Assembly: GCF_002934685.1 (NCBI RefSeq)
Contig: NZ_NKHL01000107.1
Span: 62,001-126,000, forward strand
Direction of reading: 5' to 3'
DNA length: 64,000 nucleotides
Source of the DNA: Pseudomonas bohemica
GTDB lineage: Bacteria > Pseudomonadota > Gammaproteobacteria > Pseudomonadales > Pseudomonadaceae
Shown: positions 51,621-62,793 of the stretch, one piece after another
Numbering within the stretch: the stretch's first letter is position 1
Layout of the letters: every line of letters begins with the position of its first letter
The notes under the pieces: generated by a model
Told to the model about the DNA's origin: nothing
The model's database searches: none
What the model saw: the letters and a program-made list of their open reading frames with translations, nothing else
Made by a program: the position numbers and the translations under genes

Positions 51621-53015
51621 CTAGGCTTCACACGTTTCCGACGCTGGATTGACCACTTCGTCGAAAGACGCCCGATCCAACAGTTCTTTGTCAAATTTGA
51701 TATAGATGGCGGCCTCGTCGGCCACCACTACTGCATCTGTTACTCCACGTACGGCCAACACGCGATCGGCAAGACCTGTGTCGCGTTGAGCCTCGGGCGA
51801 CAACGGCAGGCGAAGGCTGGTCACGTACGGAGGTTCGCGCATGGTAACAGCAAACGCGAGCCAAATGGCGGCCAGACCAGCGCCGCCGAGGAACACAACA
51901 CCAAGCCCGCCGTGCTGAAACAGCCAGCCACCGAGGATGCCGCCAGCGGCGGAACCGAGGAACTGGCTGGTGGAGTAAATCCCCATCGCCGTGCCCTTGC
52001 CACCCGCCGGAGAGACCTTGCTGATCAACGAAGGCAGCGAGGCCTCCAGCAGGTTGAACGCGGTAAAGAACACCACGGTGCCGATCACCAACGCCCGAAG
52101 CGTGTCGCCGAACTCCCAGAAGAATAGCTCAGTGACCATCAGCACCAAGACTGCACCCAGCAAAATCCGCTTCATCTGGCGTTTCTTCTCGCCGTAAATG
52201 ATGAACGGGATCATGGCGAAGAACGAGATCAGCAGTGCGGTCAGGTAGACCCACCAATGTTGTTCCTTGGGCAAGCCGGCTTTTTCGACCAGCGCCAACG
52301 GCAATGCGACGAAACTGGACATCAGCATGGCGTGCAACGCGAAGATACCCAAATCCAGACGCAGCAGATCCGGATGGCGCAGCGTTGCCCCAAGCGCTTG
52401 ACGCGCCAGGCCCGACTCGCGGTGTTGCAGCGTGACCGTCGACTTGGGCACAACGAACGCAACGATCACGATGCCGATCAGAGCCATTGCCCCGGTAGCC
52501 AGGAAAAGTCCGGACAGGCCGAACGCGCTGGTCAGGATAGGTCCGACCACCATGGCGACGGCGAACGAAACACCGATGGTCATGCCGATCATCGCCATGG
52601 CTTTGGTGCGGTGCTGCTCGCGGGTGAGGTCAGACAGCAATGCCATCACTGCCGCCGAGATAGCGCCGGCACCTTGGAGAATCCGGCCGGCAATCACGCC
52701 CCAGATCGATGTCGATTGCGCTGCCAGTACGCTGCCCAGGGCAAAGACCACCAATCCCAGATAAATGACCGGCCGCCGGCCGATACGATCGGAAATGATC
52801 CCGAATGGAATTTGCAGCACCGCTTGGGTCAGGCCGTATGCGCCAATCGCCAGGCCAATGAGCGCGGGGCTTGCGCCAGCCAGGTCCATGCCGTAGGTCG
52901 CCAGGACCGGCAAAACCATGAACATGCCAAGCATACGGAACGCGAACACCAGCGCCAGACCGCCCGCTGCGCGGGTTTCGCTGCCACTCATGCGCTCGCT
53001 GTGAGAATCGTGCAT
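51621..53015 (-). CDS. MFS transporter, YajR-like with C-terminal ferredoxin-like domain
   Basis: A 464-residue 12-helix major facilitator. The motif-A loop GIISDRIGRRPVIYLG is clear near residue 75, and helices span about 15-395. The last ~65 residues are soluble and contain LADRVLAVRGVTDAVVVADE and AIYIKFDKELLDRASFDEVV, resembling the YAM domain of E. coli YajR. Substrate and direction are unknown; drug export is often suggested. It is divergent from uvrA and upstream of ssb. Confidence 0.87.
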   Translation of the reverse strand: MHDSHSERMSGSETRAAGGLALVFAFRMLGMFMVLPVLATYGMDLAGASPALIGLAIGAYGLTQAVLQIPFGIISDRIGRRPVIYLGLVVFALGSVLAAQSTSIWGVIAGRILQGAGAISAAVMALLSDLTREQHRTKAMAMIGMTIGVSFAVAMVVGPILTSAFGLSGLFLATGAMALIGIVIVAFVVPKSTVTLQHRESGLARQALGATLRHPDLLRLDLGIFALHAMLMSSFVALPLALVEKAGLPKEQHWWVYLTALLISFFAMIPFIIYGEKKRQMKRILLGAVLVLMVTELFFWEFGDTLRALVIGTVVFFTAFNLLEASLPSLISKVSPAGGKGTAMGIYSTSQFLGSAAGGILGGWLFQHGGLGVVFLGGAGLAAIWLAFAVTMREPPYVTSLRLPLSPEAQRDTGLADRVLAVRGVTDAVVVADEAAIYIKFDKELLDRASFDEVVNPASETCEA

Positions 53016-53203
53016 GGAAGAACCTCATGTGAACCGGCGGCGATTCTACCAGTCCCATCGATGTACAGCACATACGACGCTTTGCCGCGCATCGCCGGAA
53101 ACTTCTTTTTCACAGATATGGCCTGGCGCTTTTCGATAGTGTGCATCCATCCAGTATTTGGCCGTATACTCCTGCGTTTTGACGCCCGCCGTGCGAGGCC
53201 ACC

Positions 53204-56038
53204 TTGGACAAGATCCTGATTCGTGGGGCTCGAACCCACAACCTGAAAAACATCGACCTTACCCTGCCACGGGACAAGCTGATCGTCATAACCGGGCTCT
53301 CCGGTTCCGGCAAATCATCGCTGGCATTCGATACGCTCTACGCCGAAGGGCAGCGCCGCTACGTCGAATCGCTGTCGGCCTATGCACGTCAGTTCTTGTC
53401 GATGATGGAAAAGCCTGACGTCGACACCATCGAAGGCCTGTCGCCAGCGATCTCCATCGAGCAGAAGTCCACGTCCCACAACCCGCGCTCGACTGTCGGC
53501 ACCATTACCGAAATCTACGACTACCTGCGCCTGCTCTATGCCCGCGTCGGTCAGCCTCGCTGCCCTGATCACGACATTCCGCTGGAAGCACAGACGGTCA
53601 GCCAGATGGTCGATCTGGTACTGGCAGAGCCCGAAGGCAGCAGGTTGATGCTGCTGGCCCCCGTGGTCCGTGAGCGCAAGGGCGAGCATCTGGCGGTATT
53701 CGAAGAACTGCGCGCCCAAGGCTTCGTACGTGCGAGAGTGAACGGCAAGCTGTGCGAGCTCGACGAACTGCCAAAGTTGGATAAACAGAAGAAACATTCC
53801 ATCGATGTCGTCGTGGACCGCTTCAAAGTCCGCACCGATCTGCAGCAGCGTCTGGCAGAGTCTTTCGAGACCGCATTGAAGCTGGCTGACGGCATCGCGT
53901 TGGTCGCTCCGATGGATGATGAGCTGGGTGAAGAGATGATCTTCTCCGCGCGCTTCGCCTGCCCGATCTGCGGCCACGCGATCAGCGAGCTGGAACCCAA
54001 GCTTTTCTCGTTCAACAACCCGGCAGGCGCGTGCCCGACGTGCGACGGCCTGGGCGTGAAGCAGTTCTTCGATACCAAGCGTCTGGTCAATGGTGAACTG
54101 ACGCTGGCCGAAGGTGCCATACGCGGCTGGGACCGGCGCAACGTTTATTACTTCCAGATGCTCGGCTCGCTGGCGAAGCATTATGGGTTCAGCCTGGAGG
54201 TCCCGTTCAAGGAACTGCCGGCCGATCAGCAGAAAGTCCTGCTCAGCGGCAGCGGCAGCCAGAACGTCGATTTCCGTTACCTGAACGACCGTGGCGATAT
54301 CGTGAAACGTGCGCACCCATTCGAGGGCATCGTGCCTAATCTGGAGCGCCGCTACCGCGAAACCGAGTCTGCCACCGTGCGTGAAGAACTGGCCAAGTTC
54401 CTGAGCACTCAGCCCTGCCCGGACTGCCGTGGCACACGCCTGCGCCGTGAAGCACGGCACGTGTGGGTCGGCGAGAAGACTCTGCCGGCAGTGACCAATC
54501 TGCCGATCGGCGATGCAACGGACTACTTCGGCGAATTGAAGCTCACTGGGCGCCGCGGCGAAATCGCTGACAAGATTCTCAAAGAGATCCGCGAGCGTCT
54601 GCAGTTTCTGGTCAACGTTGGCTTGGACTACCTGACGCTGGATCGCAGCGCGGACACCCTGTCCGGCGGTGAAGCCCAGCGTATTCGTCTTGCGAGCCAG
54701 ATTGGCGCCGGCCTGGTGGGGGTGATGTACATCCTCGATGAACCGTCCATCGGCTTGCATCAGCGTGACAACGATCGGCTGCTGGACACCCTCCGGCACC
54801 TGCGTGATATCGGTAACACCGTGATTGTCGTCGAGCATGACGAGGACGCGATTCGTCTAGCGGACTACGTGGTCGACATCGGCCCGGGTGCAGGCGTCCA
54901 TGGCGGCAGTATCGTTGCCGAGGGCACGCCGCAAGAAGTTATGGACCACCCGGATTCGCTGACTGGCAAGTATCTGTCCGGTCGGGTAAAGATCGAAGTC
55001 CCGGTCAAGCGCACACCGCGCAACAAGAAGCTCTCCCTCAAACTGAAAGGCGCGCGCGGCAACAACCTGCGTAACGTCGATCTGGAAATCCCGATAGGGC
55101 TGCTCACGTGCGTGACGGGGGTCTCCGGCTCGGGCAAATCGACGCTCATCAACAACACCCTGTTCCCGCTCAGCGCTACTGCGCTCAACGGTGCGACGAC
55201 GCTGGAAGCCGCTACGCACGACACCATCGACGGTCTGCAGCATCTGGATAAGGTGGTAGACATCGACCAGAGCCCGATCGGCCGCACGCCGCGTTCCAAC
55301 CCGGCGACTTACACGGGCCTGTTCACACCGATTCGTGAGCTGTTCGCTGGCGTGCCTGAGTCGCGCTCCCGTGGTTACGGTCCAGGGCGCTTCTCCTTCA
55401 ACGTCAAAGGTGGTCGCTGCGAGGCGTGCCAGGGCGATGGTCTGATCAAAGTGGAGATGCACTTCCTGCCGGACATCTATGTCCCGTGTGACGTCTGCAA
55501 AAGCAAGCGCTACAACCGTGAAACTCTTGAGATCAAGTACAAAGGCAAGAGCATCCACGAAGTGCTGGAAATGACCATCGAGGAAGCACGCGCGTTCTTT
55601 GACGCCGTGCCAGCGCTGGCGCGCAAGCTGCAGACCCTGATGGATGTCGGTCTGTCGTATATCAAGCTGGGTCAGTCGGCTACCACGTTGTCAGGCGGCG
55701 AAGCACAGCGGGTCAAGCTTTCTCGTGAGCTCTCCAAGCGCGATACCGGCAAGACGCTGTATATCCTCGACGAACCGACTACCGGCCTGCACTTCGCGGA
55801 CATTCAGCAGCTGCTGGACGTCCTGCACCGCCTGCGTGACCACGGCAACACCGTGGTGGTGATCGAGCACAACCTGGACGTGATCAAGACCGCGGACTGG
55901 CTTGTCGATCTCGGGCCGGAAGGCGGCTCTAAAGGTGGGCAGATCATCGCGACCGGCACCCCGGAGCAGGTTGCCGAGATGAAGCAGTCCTATACTGGGC
56001 ACTACCTCAAACCGTTGCTGGAGCGTGACCGCGCCTGA
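53204..56038 (+). CDS. uvrA: UvrABC excinuclease subunit A
   Basis: Damage-recognition ATPase of nucleotide excision repair, 944 residues. Both ABC modules are complete: Walker [11 protein letters not shown] (about 31-40) and [10 protein letters not shown] (about 640), signatures [14 protein letters not shown] and [14 protein letters not shown], and Walker [11 protein letters not shown] and [10 protein letters not shown]. Zinc modules are CPICG...CPTCDG and CEACQGDG...CDVCKS. The start is TTG at 53204 behind GCGAGG; it gives the universal [14 protein letters not shown] start. Confidence 0.97.
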   Translation: MDKILIRGARTHNLKNIDLTLPRDKLIVITGLSGSGKSSLAFDTLYAEGQRRYVESLSAYARQFLSMMEKPDVDTIEGLSPAISIEQKSTSHNPRSTVGTITEIYDYLRLLYARVGQPRCPDHDIPLEAQTVSQMVDLVLAEPEGSRLMLLAPVVRERKGEHLAVFEELRAQGFVRARVNGKLCELDELPKLDKQKKHSIDVVVDRFKVRTDLQQRLAESFETALKLADGIALVAPMDDELGEEMIFSARFACPICGHAISELEPKLFSFNNPAGACPTCDGLGVKQFFDTKRLVNGELTLAEGAIRGWDRRNVYYFQMLGSLAKHYGFSLEVPFKELPADQQKVLLSGSGSQNVDFRYLNDRGDIVKRAHPFEGIVPNLERRYRETESATVREELAKFLSTQPCPDCRGTRLRREARHVWVGEKTLPAVTNLPIGDATDYFGELKLTGRRGEIADKILKEIRERLQFLVNVGLDYLTLDRSADTLSGGEAQRIRLASQIGAGLVGVMYILDEPSIGLHQRDNDRLLDTLRHLRDIGNTVIVVEHDEDAIRLADYVVDIGPGAGVHGGSIVAEGTPQEVMDHPDSLTGKYLSGRVKIEVPVKRTPRNKKLSLKLKGARGNNLRNVDLEIPIGLLTCVTGVSGSGKSTLINNTLFPLSATALNGATTLEAATHDTIDGLQHLDKVVDIDQSPIGRTPRSNPATYTGLFTPIRELFAGVPESRSRGYGPGRFSFNVKGGRCEACQGDGLIKVEMHFLPDIYVPCDVCKSKRYNRETLEIKYKGKSIHEVLEMTIEEARAFFDAVPALARKLQTLMDVGLSYIKLGQSATTLSGGEAQRVKLSRELSKRDTGKTLYILDEPTTGLHFADIQQLLDVLHRLRDHGNTVVVIEHNLDVIKTADWLVDLGPEGGSKGGQIIATGTPEQVAEMKQSYTGHYLKPLLERDRA

Positions 56039-56061
56039 CCCGGCTTTGGAGGTCGCGGAAT

Positions 56062-56102
56062 GAAAAGCCCCTGTCATGGTGACCATGACAGGGGCTTTTT
56101 CT
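56062..56102. terminator. Bidirectional terminator between uvrA and ferritin gene
   Basis: AAAAGCCCCTGTCATGG-tg-ACCATGACAGGGGCTTTTT-type structure: a near-perfect 13- to 17-pair stem with A- and T-tracts at its ends. It lies about 25 bases after uvrA and about 10 bases after the ferritin stop on the other strand, so it ends both transcripts. Confidence 0.9.
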
Positions 56103-56112
56103 TGAATTGAAA

Positions 56113-56577
56113 TCAGAACTGCGATTGCAGGTAATTTTCCAGGCCGATGGTCTTGATCAGACCCATTTGCTTTTCGAGCCAATAGGTGTGGTCTTCTTCG
56201 GTGTCGGCCAACTGAACACGCAGGATGTCGCGGCTGACGTAGTCCTTATGCTGCTCGCAAAGGGCGATGCCCTTGCAGAGTGCGGCGCGAACCTTGTATT
56301 CCAGACGAAGATCACTGGCGAGCATCTCAGGAACCGTAGTGCCGACGTCCAGATCATCCGGGCGCATACGAGGGGTACCTTCAAGCATCAGAATTCGGCG
56401 CATCAACGCATCAGCGTGTTGCGCCTCTTCTTCCATCTCGTGGTTGATTCGCTCATAAAGCTTGCTGAAACCCCAGTCCTCGTACATCCGCGAGTGAATG
56501 AAATACTGGTCGCGCGCAGCCAGTTCGCCGGTCAGCAGCGTGTTTAGGTAATCGATGACGTCCGGGTGGCCCTGCAT
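56113..56577 (-). CDS. bfr: Bacterial ferritin (BfrA/FtnA type, no haem methionine)
   Basis: A 154-residue iron-storage subunit forming a 24-mer shell. Ferroxidase ligands Glu18, Glu51, His54, Glu94, Glu127 and His130 are all at bacterioferritin positions. The haem-ligating Met52 of true bacterioferritins is alanine here (EEEAQHAD), which matches P. aeruginosa PA4235, once called BfrA and now FtnA, a ferritin that does not bind haem. Databases would still call it bacterioferritin. It sits between uvrA and rplQ as in P. aeruginosa; the 260-bp upstream spacer shows no gene. Confidence 0.93.
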   Translation of the reverse strand: MQGHPDVIDYLNTLLTGELAARDQYFIHSRMYEDWGFSKLYERINHEMEEEAQHADALMRRILMLEGTPRMRPDDLDVGTTVPEMLASDLRLEYKVRAALCKGIALCEQHKDYVSRDILRVQLADTEEDHTYWLEKQMGLIKTIGLENYLQSQF

Positions 56578-56784
56578 TGCCGCAAATCTCCTTCTCGAAA
56601 GCCGATAGTCTGAACCAACATTAAAGGAAGGTCACCGGCAAAGAGCAGAAAAACGAAGAAATTCTGTGATTTCCTGACATTTGGTGCCAAAAAACGGGCG
56701 AAATGAGGGGAGTTCTCTTTATCACTAAGAGTTAGCGCGATTTTCTTGAAATCAATTGATAACGCGTTGTATTTAGGCGAAGAC

Positions 56785-56818
56785 CAGAAAACAAAAAAAC
56801 CGGGCACTAGGCCCGGTT
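56785..56818 (-). terminator. Terminator of the alpha ribosomal operon
   Basis: On the minus strand AACCGGGC-CTAGT-GCCCGGTT is followed by TTTTTGTTTTC, 20 bases past the rplQ stop. A textbook rho-independent terminator. Confidence 0.92.
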
Positions 56819-56837
56819 CTTCGTAAAGACTGATGTC

Positions 56838-57224
56838 TTATTCAGCGGCTTCTACGGAGCCACCGATAGGACGATCAACCAGCTCGACATACGCCATAGG
56901 CGCGTTGTCGCCAGCGCGGAAACCGCACTTCAGGATACGCAGGTAGCCACCCTCACGGGTTGCATAGCGCTTGCCCAGATCGTTGAACAGCTTACCAACG
57001 ATTTCTTTCGAACGAGTACGGTCGAAAGCCAGACGACGGTTAGCAACGCTGTCGATCTTGGCCAGAGTGATCAGCGGCTCGGCAACGCGGCGCAGTTCCT
57101 TGGCTTTCGGCAGGGTAGTTTTGATCAGCTCGTGCTCGAACAGCGACACCGCCATGTTTTGGAACATGGCCTTGCGGTGAGAGCTGGTACGGCTCAGGTG
57201 ACGTCCACTTTTACGATGACGCAT
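56838..57224 (-). CDS. rplQ: 50S ribosomal protein L17
   Basis: 128 residues. The start [20 protein letters not shown] is universal for L17, and the C-terminus has [14 protein letters not shown]. Last gene of the alpha operon, followed by the terminator at 56785-56818. Confidence 0.98.
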   Translation of the reverse strand: MRHRKSGRHLSRTSSHRKAMFQNMAVSLFEHELIKTTLPKAKELRRVAEPLITLAKIDSVANRRLAFDRTRSKEIVGKLFNDLGKRYATREGGYLRILKCGFRAGDNAPMAYVELVDRPIGGSVEAAE

Positions 57225-57266
57225 GGTTCATTCCTTACCAAACACAACGTTCGGTGATTACGACGA

Positions 57267-58268
57267 TCAGGCAGTCGCCTTGTCGTCCTTCTTAAGACTT
57301 GCAGGCGGCCAGTTGTCGAGGCGCATGCCGAGGGAGAGACCACGAGAAGCCAGAACGTCCTTGATTTCAGTCAAGGATTTCTTGCCCAGGTTCGGAGTCT
57401 TCAACAGTTCCACTTCAGTGCGCTGAATCAGGTCACCTATGTAGTAAATGTTCTCCGCCTTAAGGCAGTTGGCCGAACGTACGGTCAGTTCCAAATCGTC
57501 AACCGGACGAAGCAGGATCGGATCGATCTCGTCTTCCTGTTCGACTACAACAGGTTCGCTGTCACCTTTAAGGTCGACGAACGCAGCCAACTGCTGTTGC
57601 AGAATGGTTGCTGCACGACGGATAGCCTCTTCAGGATCCAGGGTACCGTTGGTTTCCAGATCAATAACCAGTTTGTCCAGGTTGGTGCGCTGTTCGACAC
57701 GGGCGTTTTCCACCACGTAAGCGATACGACGAACCGGGCTAAACGAGGAGTCGAGCTGCAAGCGACCAATGCTGCGGCTTTCGTCTTCGTCGCTCTGACG
57801 CGAGTCTGCTGGTTCATAACCGCGACCACGAGCTACAACGAGCTTCATGTTCAGGGCGCCGTTAGACGCCAGGTTAGCGATTACGTGATCGGGGTTAACG
57901 ATCTCGACATCATGATCCAGCTGAATATCGGCAGCGGTAACCACCCCCGAACCCTTCTTCGACAAGGTCAGCGTAACTTCGTCTCGACCGTGCAGCTTGA
58001 TAGCCAGACCTTTAAGGTTCAACAGGATTTCAATGACATCTTCCTGTACACCTTCGATGGCGCTGTACTCGTGGAGTACACCGTCGATCTCGGCCTCGAC
58101 TACTGCACAGCCGGGCATGGAGGACAACAGGATGCGGCGCAGCGCGTTGCCCAGGGTATGGCCGAAACCACGCTCGAGAGGCTCGAGAGTGATCTTGGCG
58201 CGGGTTGGACTGACAACCTGTACATCAATGTGACGGGGTGTCAGGAACTCATTTACCGAAATCTGCAT
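57267..58268 (-). CDS. rpoA: DNA-directed RNA polymerase subunit alpha
   Basis: 333 residues. The N-terminal assembly domain ([20 protein letters not shown] near 31-50) dimerises and binds beta and beta-prime; after a flexible linker near 235-250 the C-terminal domain ([36 protein letters not shown]) contacts UP elements and activators. Normal position between rpsD and rplQ. Confidence 0.98.
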   Translation of the reverse strand: MQISVNEFLTPRHIDVQVVSPTRAKITLEPLERGFGHTLGNALRRILLSSMPGCAVVEAEIDGVLHEYSAIEGVQEDVIEILLNLKGLAIKLHGRDEVTLTLSKKGSGVVTAADIQLDHDVEIVNPDHVIANLASNGALNMKLVVARGRGYEPADSRQSDEDESRSIGRLQLDSSFSPVRRIAYVVENARVEQRTNLDKLVIDLETNGTLDPEEAIRRAATILQQQLAAFVDLKGDSEPVVVEQEDEIDPILLRPVDDLELTVRSANCLKAENIYYIGDLIQRTEVELLKTPNLGKKSLTEIKDVLASRGLSLGMRLDNWPPASLKKDDKATA

Positions 58269-58290
58269 GGATGCACCTATTTTCTAGCCC

Positions 58291-58911
58291 TTACTTGGAG
58301 TAGAGCTCGACAATCAGGCTTTCGTTGATGTCGGCGGACAGATCACTGCGAGCTGGAACGCTTTTGAAGACGCCAGATTTTTTCTCAGTGTCTACTTCTA
58401 CCCATTCTACGCGGCCACGTTGGGCACACAGATCGAGAGCCTGGACGATACGCAGCTGGTTCTTCGCTTTTTCACGAATAGCAACCACATCACCAGCACG
58501 AACCTGGTAGGACGGAACGTTTACGGTTTTGCCGTTTACGCTAACCGACTTGTGCGATACCAGTTGACGCGATTCGGCACGAGTAGAACCGAAGCCCATA
58601 CGGTATACGACGTTGTCCAGACGGCATTCGAGCAGTTGCAGCAGGTTCTCACCAGTTGCGCCTTTCTTGCCGGCAGCTTCTTTGTAGTAACCGCTGAACT
58701 GACGCTCGAGAACGCCATAGATACGACGGACTTTCTGCTTCTCACGAAGCTGAGTGCCATAGTCGGACTGGCGACCGCGGCGTTGGCCGTGGATACCAGG
58801 TGCTGCTTCAATGTTGCACTTCGATTCGATAGCGCGCACGCCGCTCTTCAGGAAGAGATCGGTGCCTTCGCGACGAGCGAGTTTGCATTTTGGACCAATG
58901 TAACGAGCCAT
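58291..58911 (-). CDS. rpsD: 30S ribosomal protein S4
   Basis: 206 residues with the S4 RNA-binding domain ([36 protein letters not shown]). It begins assembly of the 30S body and in E. coli also represses the alpha operon by binding its leader; whether it does so here is unproven. Confidence 0.98.
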   Translation of the reverse strand: MARYIGPKCKLARREGTDLFLKSGVRAIESKCNIEAAPGIHGQRRGRQSDYGTQLREKQKVRRIYGVLERQFSGYYKEAAGKKGATGENLLQLLECRLDNVVYRMGFGSTRAESRQLVSHKSVSVNGKTVNVPSYQVRAGDVVAIREKAKNQLRIVQALDLCAQRGRVEWVEVDTEKKSGVFKSVPARSDLSADINESLIVELYSK

Positions 58912-58929
58912 TCTTTACAATCTCCTGGA

Positions 58930-59319
58930 TTACACGCGGCGCTTCTTCGGCGGACGGCACCCGTTGTGCGGGATTGGCGTCACGTCGGTGATGCTGGCGA
59001 TCTTGTAGCCACAGCCGTTCAAAGCACGGACAGCGGATTCACGACCTGGACCTGGGCCCTTGACGTTCACGTCGAGGTTTTTCAGGCCATATTCCAGCGC
59101 AGCTTGACCAGCACGCTCAGCAGCTACTTGAGCAGCGAACGGGGTGGACTTGCGGGAACCGCGGAAACCCGAACCACCGGAGGTAGCCCAGGAAAGAGCG
59201 TTGCCTTGACGGTCGGTAATGGTCACGATGGTGTTGTTAAAAGAAGCATGGATGTGGGCGATGCCATCAACCACTGTCTTTTTAACTTTCTTACGAGGAC
59301 GAGCAGCAGGTTTTGCCAT
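58930..59319 (-). CDS. rpsK: 30S ribosomal protein S11
   Basis: 129 residues; [20 protein letters not shown] and the C-terminal [19 protein letters not shown] are characteristic. Located in the platform of the 30S subunit; 18 bases before rpsD. Confidence 0.98.
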   Translation of the reverse strand: MAKPAARPRKKVKKTVVDGIAHIHASFNNTIVTITDRQGNALSWATSGGSGFRGSRKSTPFAAQVAAERAGQAALEYGLKNLDVNVKGPGPGRESAVRALNGCGYKIASITDVTPIPHNGCRPPKKRRV

Positions 59320-59349
59320 GATTTAATTCCTGTCGATTCGCTGGGGCGA

Positions 59350-59706
59350 TTACTTGCGGATCGGCTTACGCGGACCTTTACGGGTACGCGCGTTGGTCTT
59401 GGTACGCTGACCGCGCACTGGAAGACCGCGACGATGACGCAGACCGCGGTAGCAACCGAGGTCCATCAAGCGCTTGATTTTCATGTTGATTTCGCGACGC
59501 AGGTCACCTTCAGTGGTGAACTTCGCGACTTCGCCACGCAGCTGTTCAATCTGCTCATCGCTCAGATCTTTGATCTTCGCCGCCGGGTTAACCCCGGTGG
59601 TAGCACAGATTTTCTGTGCAGTCGTGCGACCAACACCATAGATGTAGGTCAGCGAGATAACAGTATGCTTGTTATCTGGAATGTTAACGCCTGCAATACG
59701 GGCCAT
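59350..59706 (-). CDS. rpsM: 30S ribosomal protein S13
   Basis: 118 residues: [20 protein letters not shown] at the start, the helix-hairpin-helix motif [12 protein letters not shown] and the basic tail [20 protein letters not shown]. It contacts the P-site and the 50S subunit. The 131-base gap before it contains the hairpin at 59795-59818. Confidence 0.98.
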   Translation of the reverse strand: MARIAGVNIPDNKHTVISLTYIYGVGRTTAQKICATTGVNPAAKIKDLSDEQIEQLRGEVAKFTTEGDLRREINMKIKRLMDLGCYRGLRHRRGLPVRGQRTKTNARTRKGPRKPIRK

Positions 59707-59794
59707 TCAGTGGGACTCCAATTGACAGCTACCTACGCCCCGGAAGCCAAGAAATAGGGCGCGAGATAATATCGCTGTAATAACAAATAATCAA

Positions 59795-59818
59795 CCCAGC
59801 AGCGCACTAGCTGCTGGG
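59795..59818 (-). promoter_or_regulatory. Hairpin in the rpmJ-rpsM gap (possible S4-responsive leader)
   Basis: CCCAGCAGC-(6 bases)-GCTGCTGGG is a perfect 9-bp stem, 89 bases upstream of the rpsM ATG. On the minus strand no T-tract follows, so it is unlikely to be a terminator of this operon. In E. coli the S4 protein represses translation through a pseudoknot upstream of rpsM; the position here invites the same idea but the fold was not modelled. Confidence 0.5.
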
Positions 59819-59837
59819 CTTTTAGCACAGATCACAC

Positions 59838-59954
59838 TCAGCCTTGGCGCTGTTTGTGACGTGGTTCCGCGCTGCAAATTACTCGAACAACACCTTCGCG
59901 GCGAATAATCTTGCAGTTACGGCACAGCTTTTTCACCGATGCACGAACTTTCAT
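59838..59954 (-). CDS. rpmJ: 50S ribosomal protein L36
   Basis: 38 residues: [20 protein letters not shown], then [18 protein letters not shown]. It is the zinc-ribbon (C+) form, with Cys11, Cys14, Cys27 and His33. It lies 28 bases after secY, the usual secY-rpmJ-rpsM order. Confidence 0.97.
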
Positions 59955-59982
59955 CACCAACTCCTCGAACCTTATGGGTGCT

Positions 59983-61314
59983 TCAGCGCAGCATGCCGCT
60001 GCCGTAGCCCTTCAGGTTGGCTTTCTTCATCAGGGATTCATACTGGTGCGAAACGAGGTGAGATTGCACTTGGGACATGAAGTCCATCACAACCACGACC
60101 ACGATCAGCAACGAGGTCCCGCCAAGGTAGAACGGCACGTTTGCAGCAACCACCAGGAACTGGGGCAACAAGCACACGGCCATCATATAAAGAGCACCGA
60201 ACATGGTCAGCCGAGTCAGAACGCCATCGATATAACGCGCAGACTGCTCACCAGGACGGATACCCGGAATAAAGGCACCGGACTTCTTCAGGTTTTCCGC
60301 TACGTCTTTCGGATTGAACATCAACGCCGTATAGAAGAAGCAGAAGAAAATAATCCCTGCACTAAACAGCAGAATATTCAACGGCTGACCAGGAGCGATC
60401 GACTGCGAGATGTCCTGCAACCAGCCCATACCTTCAGACTGACCGAACCAGGCACCCAACGAAGCCGGAAACAGCAAGATGCTGCTCGCAAAGATAGCCG
60501 GAATCACACCAGCCATGTTCACTTTCAGCGGCAAGTGGCTGGTCTGCGCAGCGAAGACCTTACGGCCCTGCTGACGCTTGGCGTAGTGAACGGCGATACG
60601 ACGCTGACCACGCTCAATGAACACCACGAAACCGATGATCGCTACTGCCAGCAAACCGATGGCGACCAAAGCGAAAATGTTGATATCACCTTGACGCGCA
60701 GACTCGAAAGACTGCCCTATCGCTCTCGGAAGACCGGCGACGATACCCGAAAAAATCAACATCGAGATACCGTTACCAACACCGCGCTCTGTGATCTGCT
60801 CGCCCAGCCACATCATGAACAGTGCACCAGCCACGAAGGTGGTGACAGCCACGAAGTGGAAGCCGATATCTGCAGAGAAAGCAACGCCCTGGCCGGCCAA
60901 ACCAATGGACATGCCAATAGCTTGAACCAGGGCCAGGACGACAGTGCCATAGCGGGTGTATTGGCTGATCTTGCGACGACCAGCCTCACCTTCCTTCTTC
61001 AACTGTTCCAGTTGCGGGCTGACAGCGGTCATGAGCTGCATGATGATCGATGCCGAAATGTACGGCATGATCCCCAGCGCAAAAATACTCATGCGCTCCA
61101 GCGCACCACCGGAAAACATGTTGAACAAGCTAAGAATAGTCCCCTCATTCTGTCGAAACAGGTCCGCCAGCCGATCAGGGTTGATACCAGGAACTGGGAT
61201 ATGCGCACCGATCCGATAGACGATAATCGCCAGGAACAGAAAACGCAGACGAGCCCAGAGCTCGGACAACCCGCCACTTTTGCTGAGCGCTGAGAGAGCA
61301 CCTTGCTTAGCCAT
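59983..61314 (-). CDS. secY: Protein translocase subunit SecY
   Basis: 443 residues with ten transmembrane helices, the channel-forming subunit of the SecYEG translocon. The start [21 protein letters not shown], the [11 protein letters not shown] plug-proximal helix and the cytoplasmic [12 protein letters not shown] loop are clear. Its ATG directly follows the rplO stop codon, as in other spc operons. Confidence 0.98.
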
Positions 61315-61746
61315 TTATTCCTCGAACTTGCCGCCAGCTGCTTCGATAGCCGCACGCGCACCTTTGGTGGCTGCGATACCTTTGAGGGTGACCGCGCGAG
61401 TAACCTCACCGGACAGCATGATTTTCACGCGCTGTACGTTTTGGTTGATCACGTTGGCATCCTTCAGGGACTGCACAGTTACAACGCCTTCCACTTTAGC
61501 CAGCTCGGATGTACGAACTTCCGCACGATCCATAGCCTTCAAAGAGACGAAGCCGAACTTAGGCAGACGACGATGCAACGGCTGTTGGCCGCCTTCGAAG
61601 CCCGGAGCGATGGTACCACCGGAGCGGGAGGTCTGACCTTTGTGGCCACGGCCACCGGTCTTACCCAAACCACTACCGATACCACGGCCCGGACGATGCT
61701 TCTCGCGACGGGAACCCGGCGCTGGACTCAGATCATTGAGTTTCAT
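61315..61746 (-). CDS. rplO: 50S ribosomal protein L15
   Basis: 143 residues. The Gly/Arg-rich N-terminus ([34 protein letters not shown]) is typical and inserts into 23S rRNA. It precedes secY with no gap. Confidence 0.98.
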   Translation of the reverse strand: MKLNDLSPAPGSRREKHRPGRGIGSGLGKTGGRGHKGQTSRSGGTIAPGFEGGQQPLHRRLPKFGFVSLKAMDRAEVRTSELAKVEGVVTVQSLKDANVINQNVQRVKIMLSGEVTRAVTLKGIAATKGARAAIEAAGGKFEE

Positions 61747-61749
61747 CGA

Positions 61750-61926
61750 TTAACCCTCGACTCGCAGCATGTAGTAAGCCTTGTTGATCATCCCACGGTT
61801 TTCCGGGGTATCAGCGACTTCTACAGTGTGACCGATGCGACGCAGACCAAGACCCTTAACGCACAGCTTGTGGTTAGGGATGCGGCCGGTCATGCTTTTG
61901 ATCAAAGTAACTTTAACGGTAGCCAT
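61750..61926 (-). CDS. rpmD: 50S ribosomal protein L30
   Basis: 58 residues, starting [20 protein letters not shown] with [12 protein letters not shown] following, normal for L30. It sits between rpsE (2 bases) and rplO (3 bases). Confidence 0.97.
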   Translation of the reverse strand: MATVKVTLIKSMTGRIPNHKLCVKGLGLRRIGHTVEVADTPENRGMINKAYYMLRVEG

Positions 61927-61928
61927 GA

Positions 61929-62429
61929 TCAGATGATCTCCTCAACGTTCAGGCCGCGCTTGGCAGCGATGGACTCAGGAGACTGCATAGCCTTCAAACC
62001 CTTGAACGTTGCGTGAACAACGTTGACCGGGTTGGTCGAACCGTAGCACTTGGCCAGAACGTTCTGAACACCAGCAACTTCCAGGACAGCACGCATTGCG
62101 CCGCCAGCGATGATGCCGGTACCTTCAGAAGCAGGTTGCATGTAAACCTTCGAAGCGCCGTGGGCGGACTTCATGGCGTACTGCAGAGTGGTGCCGTTCA
62201 GATCAACTTGGATCATGTTGCGACGAGCAGCTTCCATTGCCTTCTGGATCGCAGCAGGCACTTCACGCGACTTGCCACGGCCGAAGCCAACACGGCCCTT
62301 ACCATCACCAACCACGGTCAACGCAGTGAAAGTGAAGATACGGCCGCCTTTTACGGTTTTTGCTACGCGATTAACCTGAACCAGCTTCTCGATGTAGCCT
62401 TCGTCGCGTTTTTGGTCGTTATTTGCCAT
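61929..62429 (-). CDS. rpsE: 30S ribosomal protein S5
   Basis: 166 residues with the dsRNA-binding-like N domain ([40 protein letters not shown]) and the S5 C domain ([19 protein letters not shown]). Mutations in its N-terminal loop are known to affect spectinomycin response; the loop here looks wild type. Confidence 0.98.
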   Translation of the reverse strand: MANNDQKRDEGYIEKLVQVNRVAKTVKGGRIFTFTALTVVGDGKGRVGFGRGKSREVPAAIQKAMEAARRNMIQVDLNGTTLQYAMKSAHGASKVYMQPASEGTGIIAGGAMRAVLEVAGVQNVLAKCYGSTNPVNVVHATFKGLKAMQSPESIAAKRGLNVEEII

Positions 62430-62432
62430 AAC

Positions 62433-62783
62433 TTAGAACTCCAGCCCGCCTTCACGAGCAGCATCAGCCAGCGCCTTGACGCGACCGTGGTACTTGAAGC
62501 CAGAACGATCAAAAGCCACTTGCGATACACCGGCGGCTTTCGCACGCTCAGCGATCAGCTGGCCAACTTTAGTGGCCGCGTCGATGTTGCCAGTGGCGCC
62601 ATCACGCAGTTCTTTGTCCAAAGTCGAGGCGTTTGCCAGGACTTTGCTGCCGTCGGCCGAAATGACCTGGGCATAAATGTGCTGCGAAGAGCGGTACACG
62701 CAGAGACGCACGACTTCGAGTTCGTGCATTTTCAGGCGTGCTTTGCGAGCGCGACGCAGTCGGGTAACTTTTTTGACGGTCAT
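62433..62783 (-). CDS. rplR: 50S ribosomal protein L18
   Basis: 116 residues, with [20 protein letters not shown] and the C-terminal [20 protein letters not shown]. It helps bind 5S rRNA to the large subunit. Usual place between rplF and rpsE. Confidence 0.98.
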   Translation of the reverse strand: MTVKKVTRLRRARKARLKMHELEVVRLCVYRSSQHIYAQVISADGSKVLANASTLDKELRDGATGNIDAATKVGQLIAERAKAAGVSQVAFDRSGFKYHGRVKALADAAREGGLEF

Positions 62784-62793
62784 TTGCTATGCC

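Noticed and set aside
53016..53203. A LexA (SOS) box in the uvrA promoter
   Set aside because: No CTG-N10-CAG sequence was found; the nearest, CTGGATGGATGCACAC on the minus strand, lacks the second half.
53315..54838. A 507-codon open frame on the minus strand
   Set aside because: It is antisense to the first half of uvrA.
59911..61293. A 460-codon plus-strand open frame rich in His, Gln and Arg
   Set aside because: It is antisense to secY; the composition is that of reversed hydrophobic codons.
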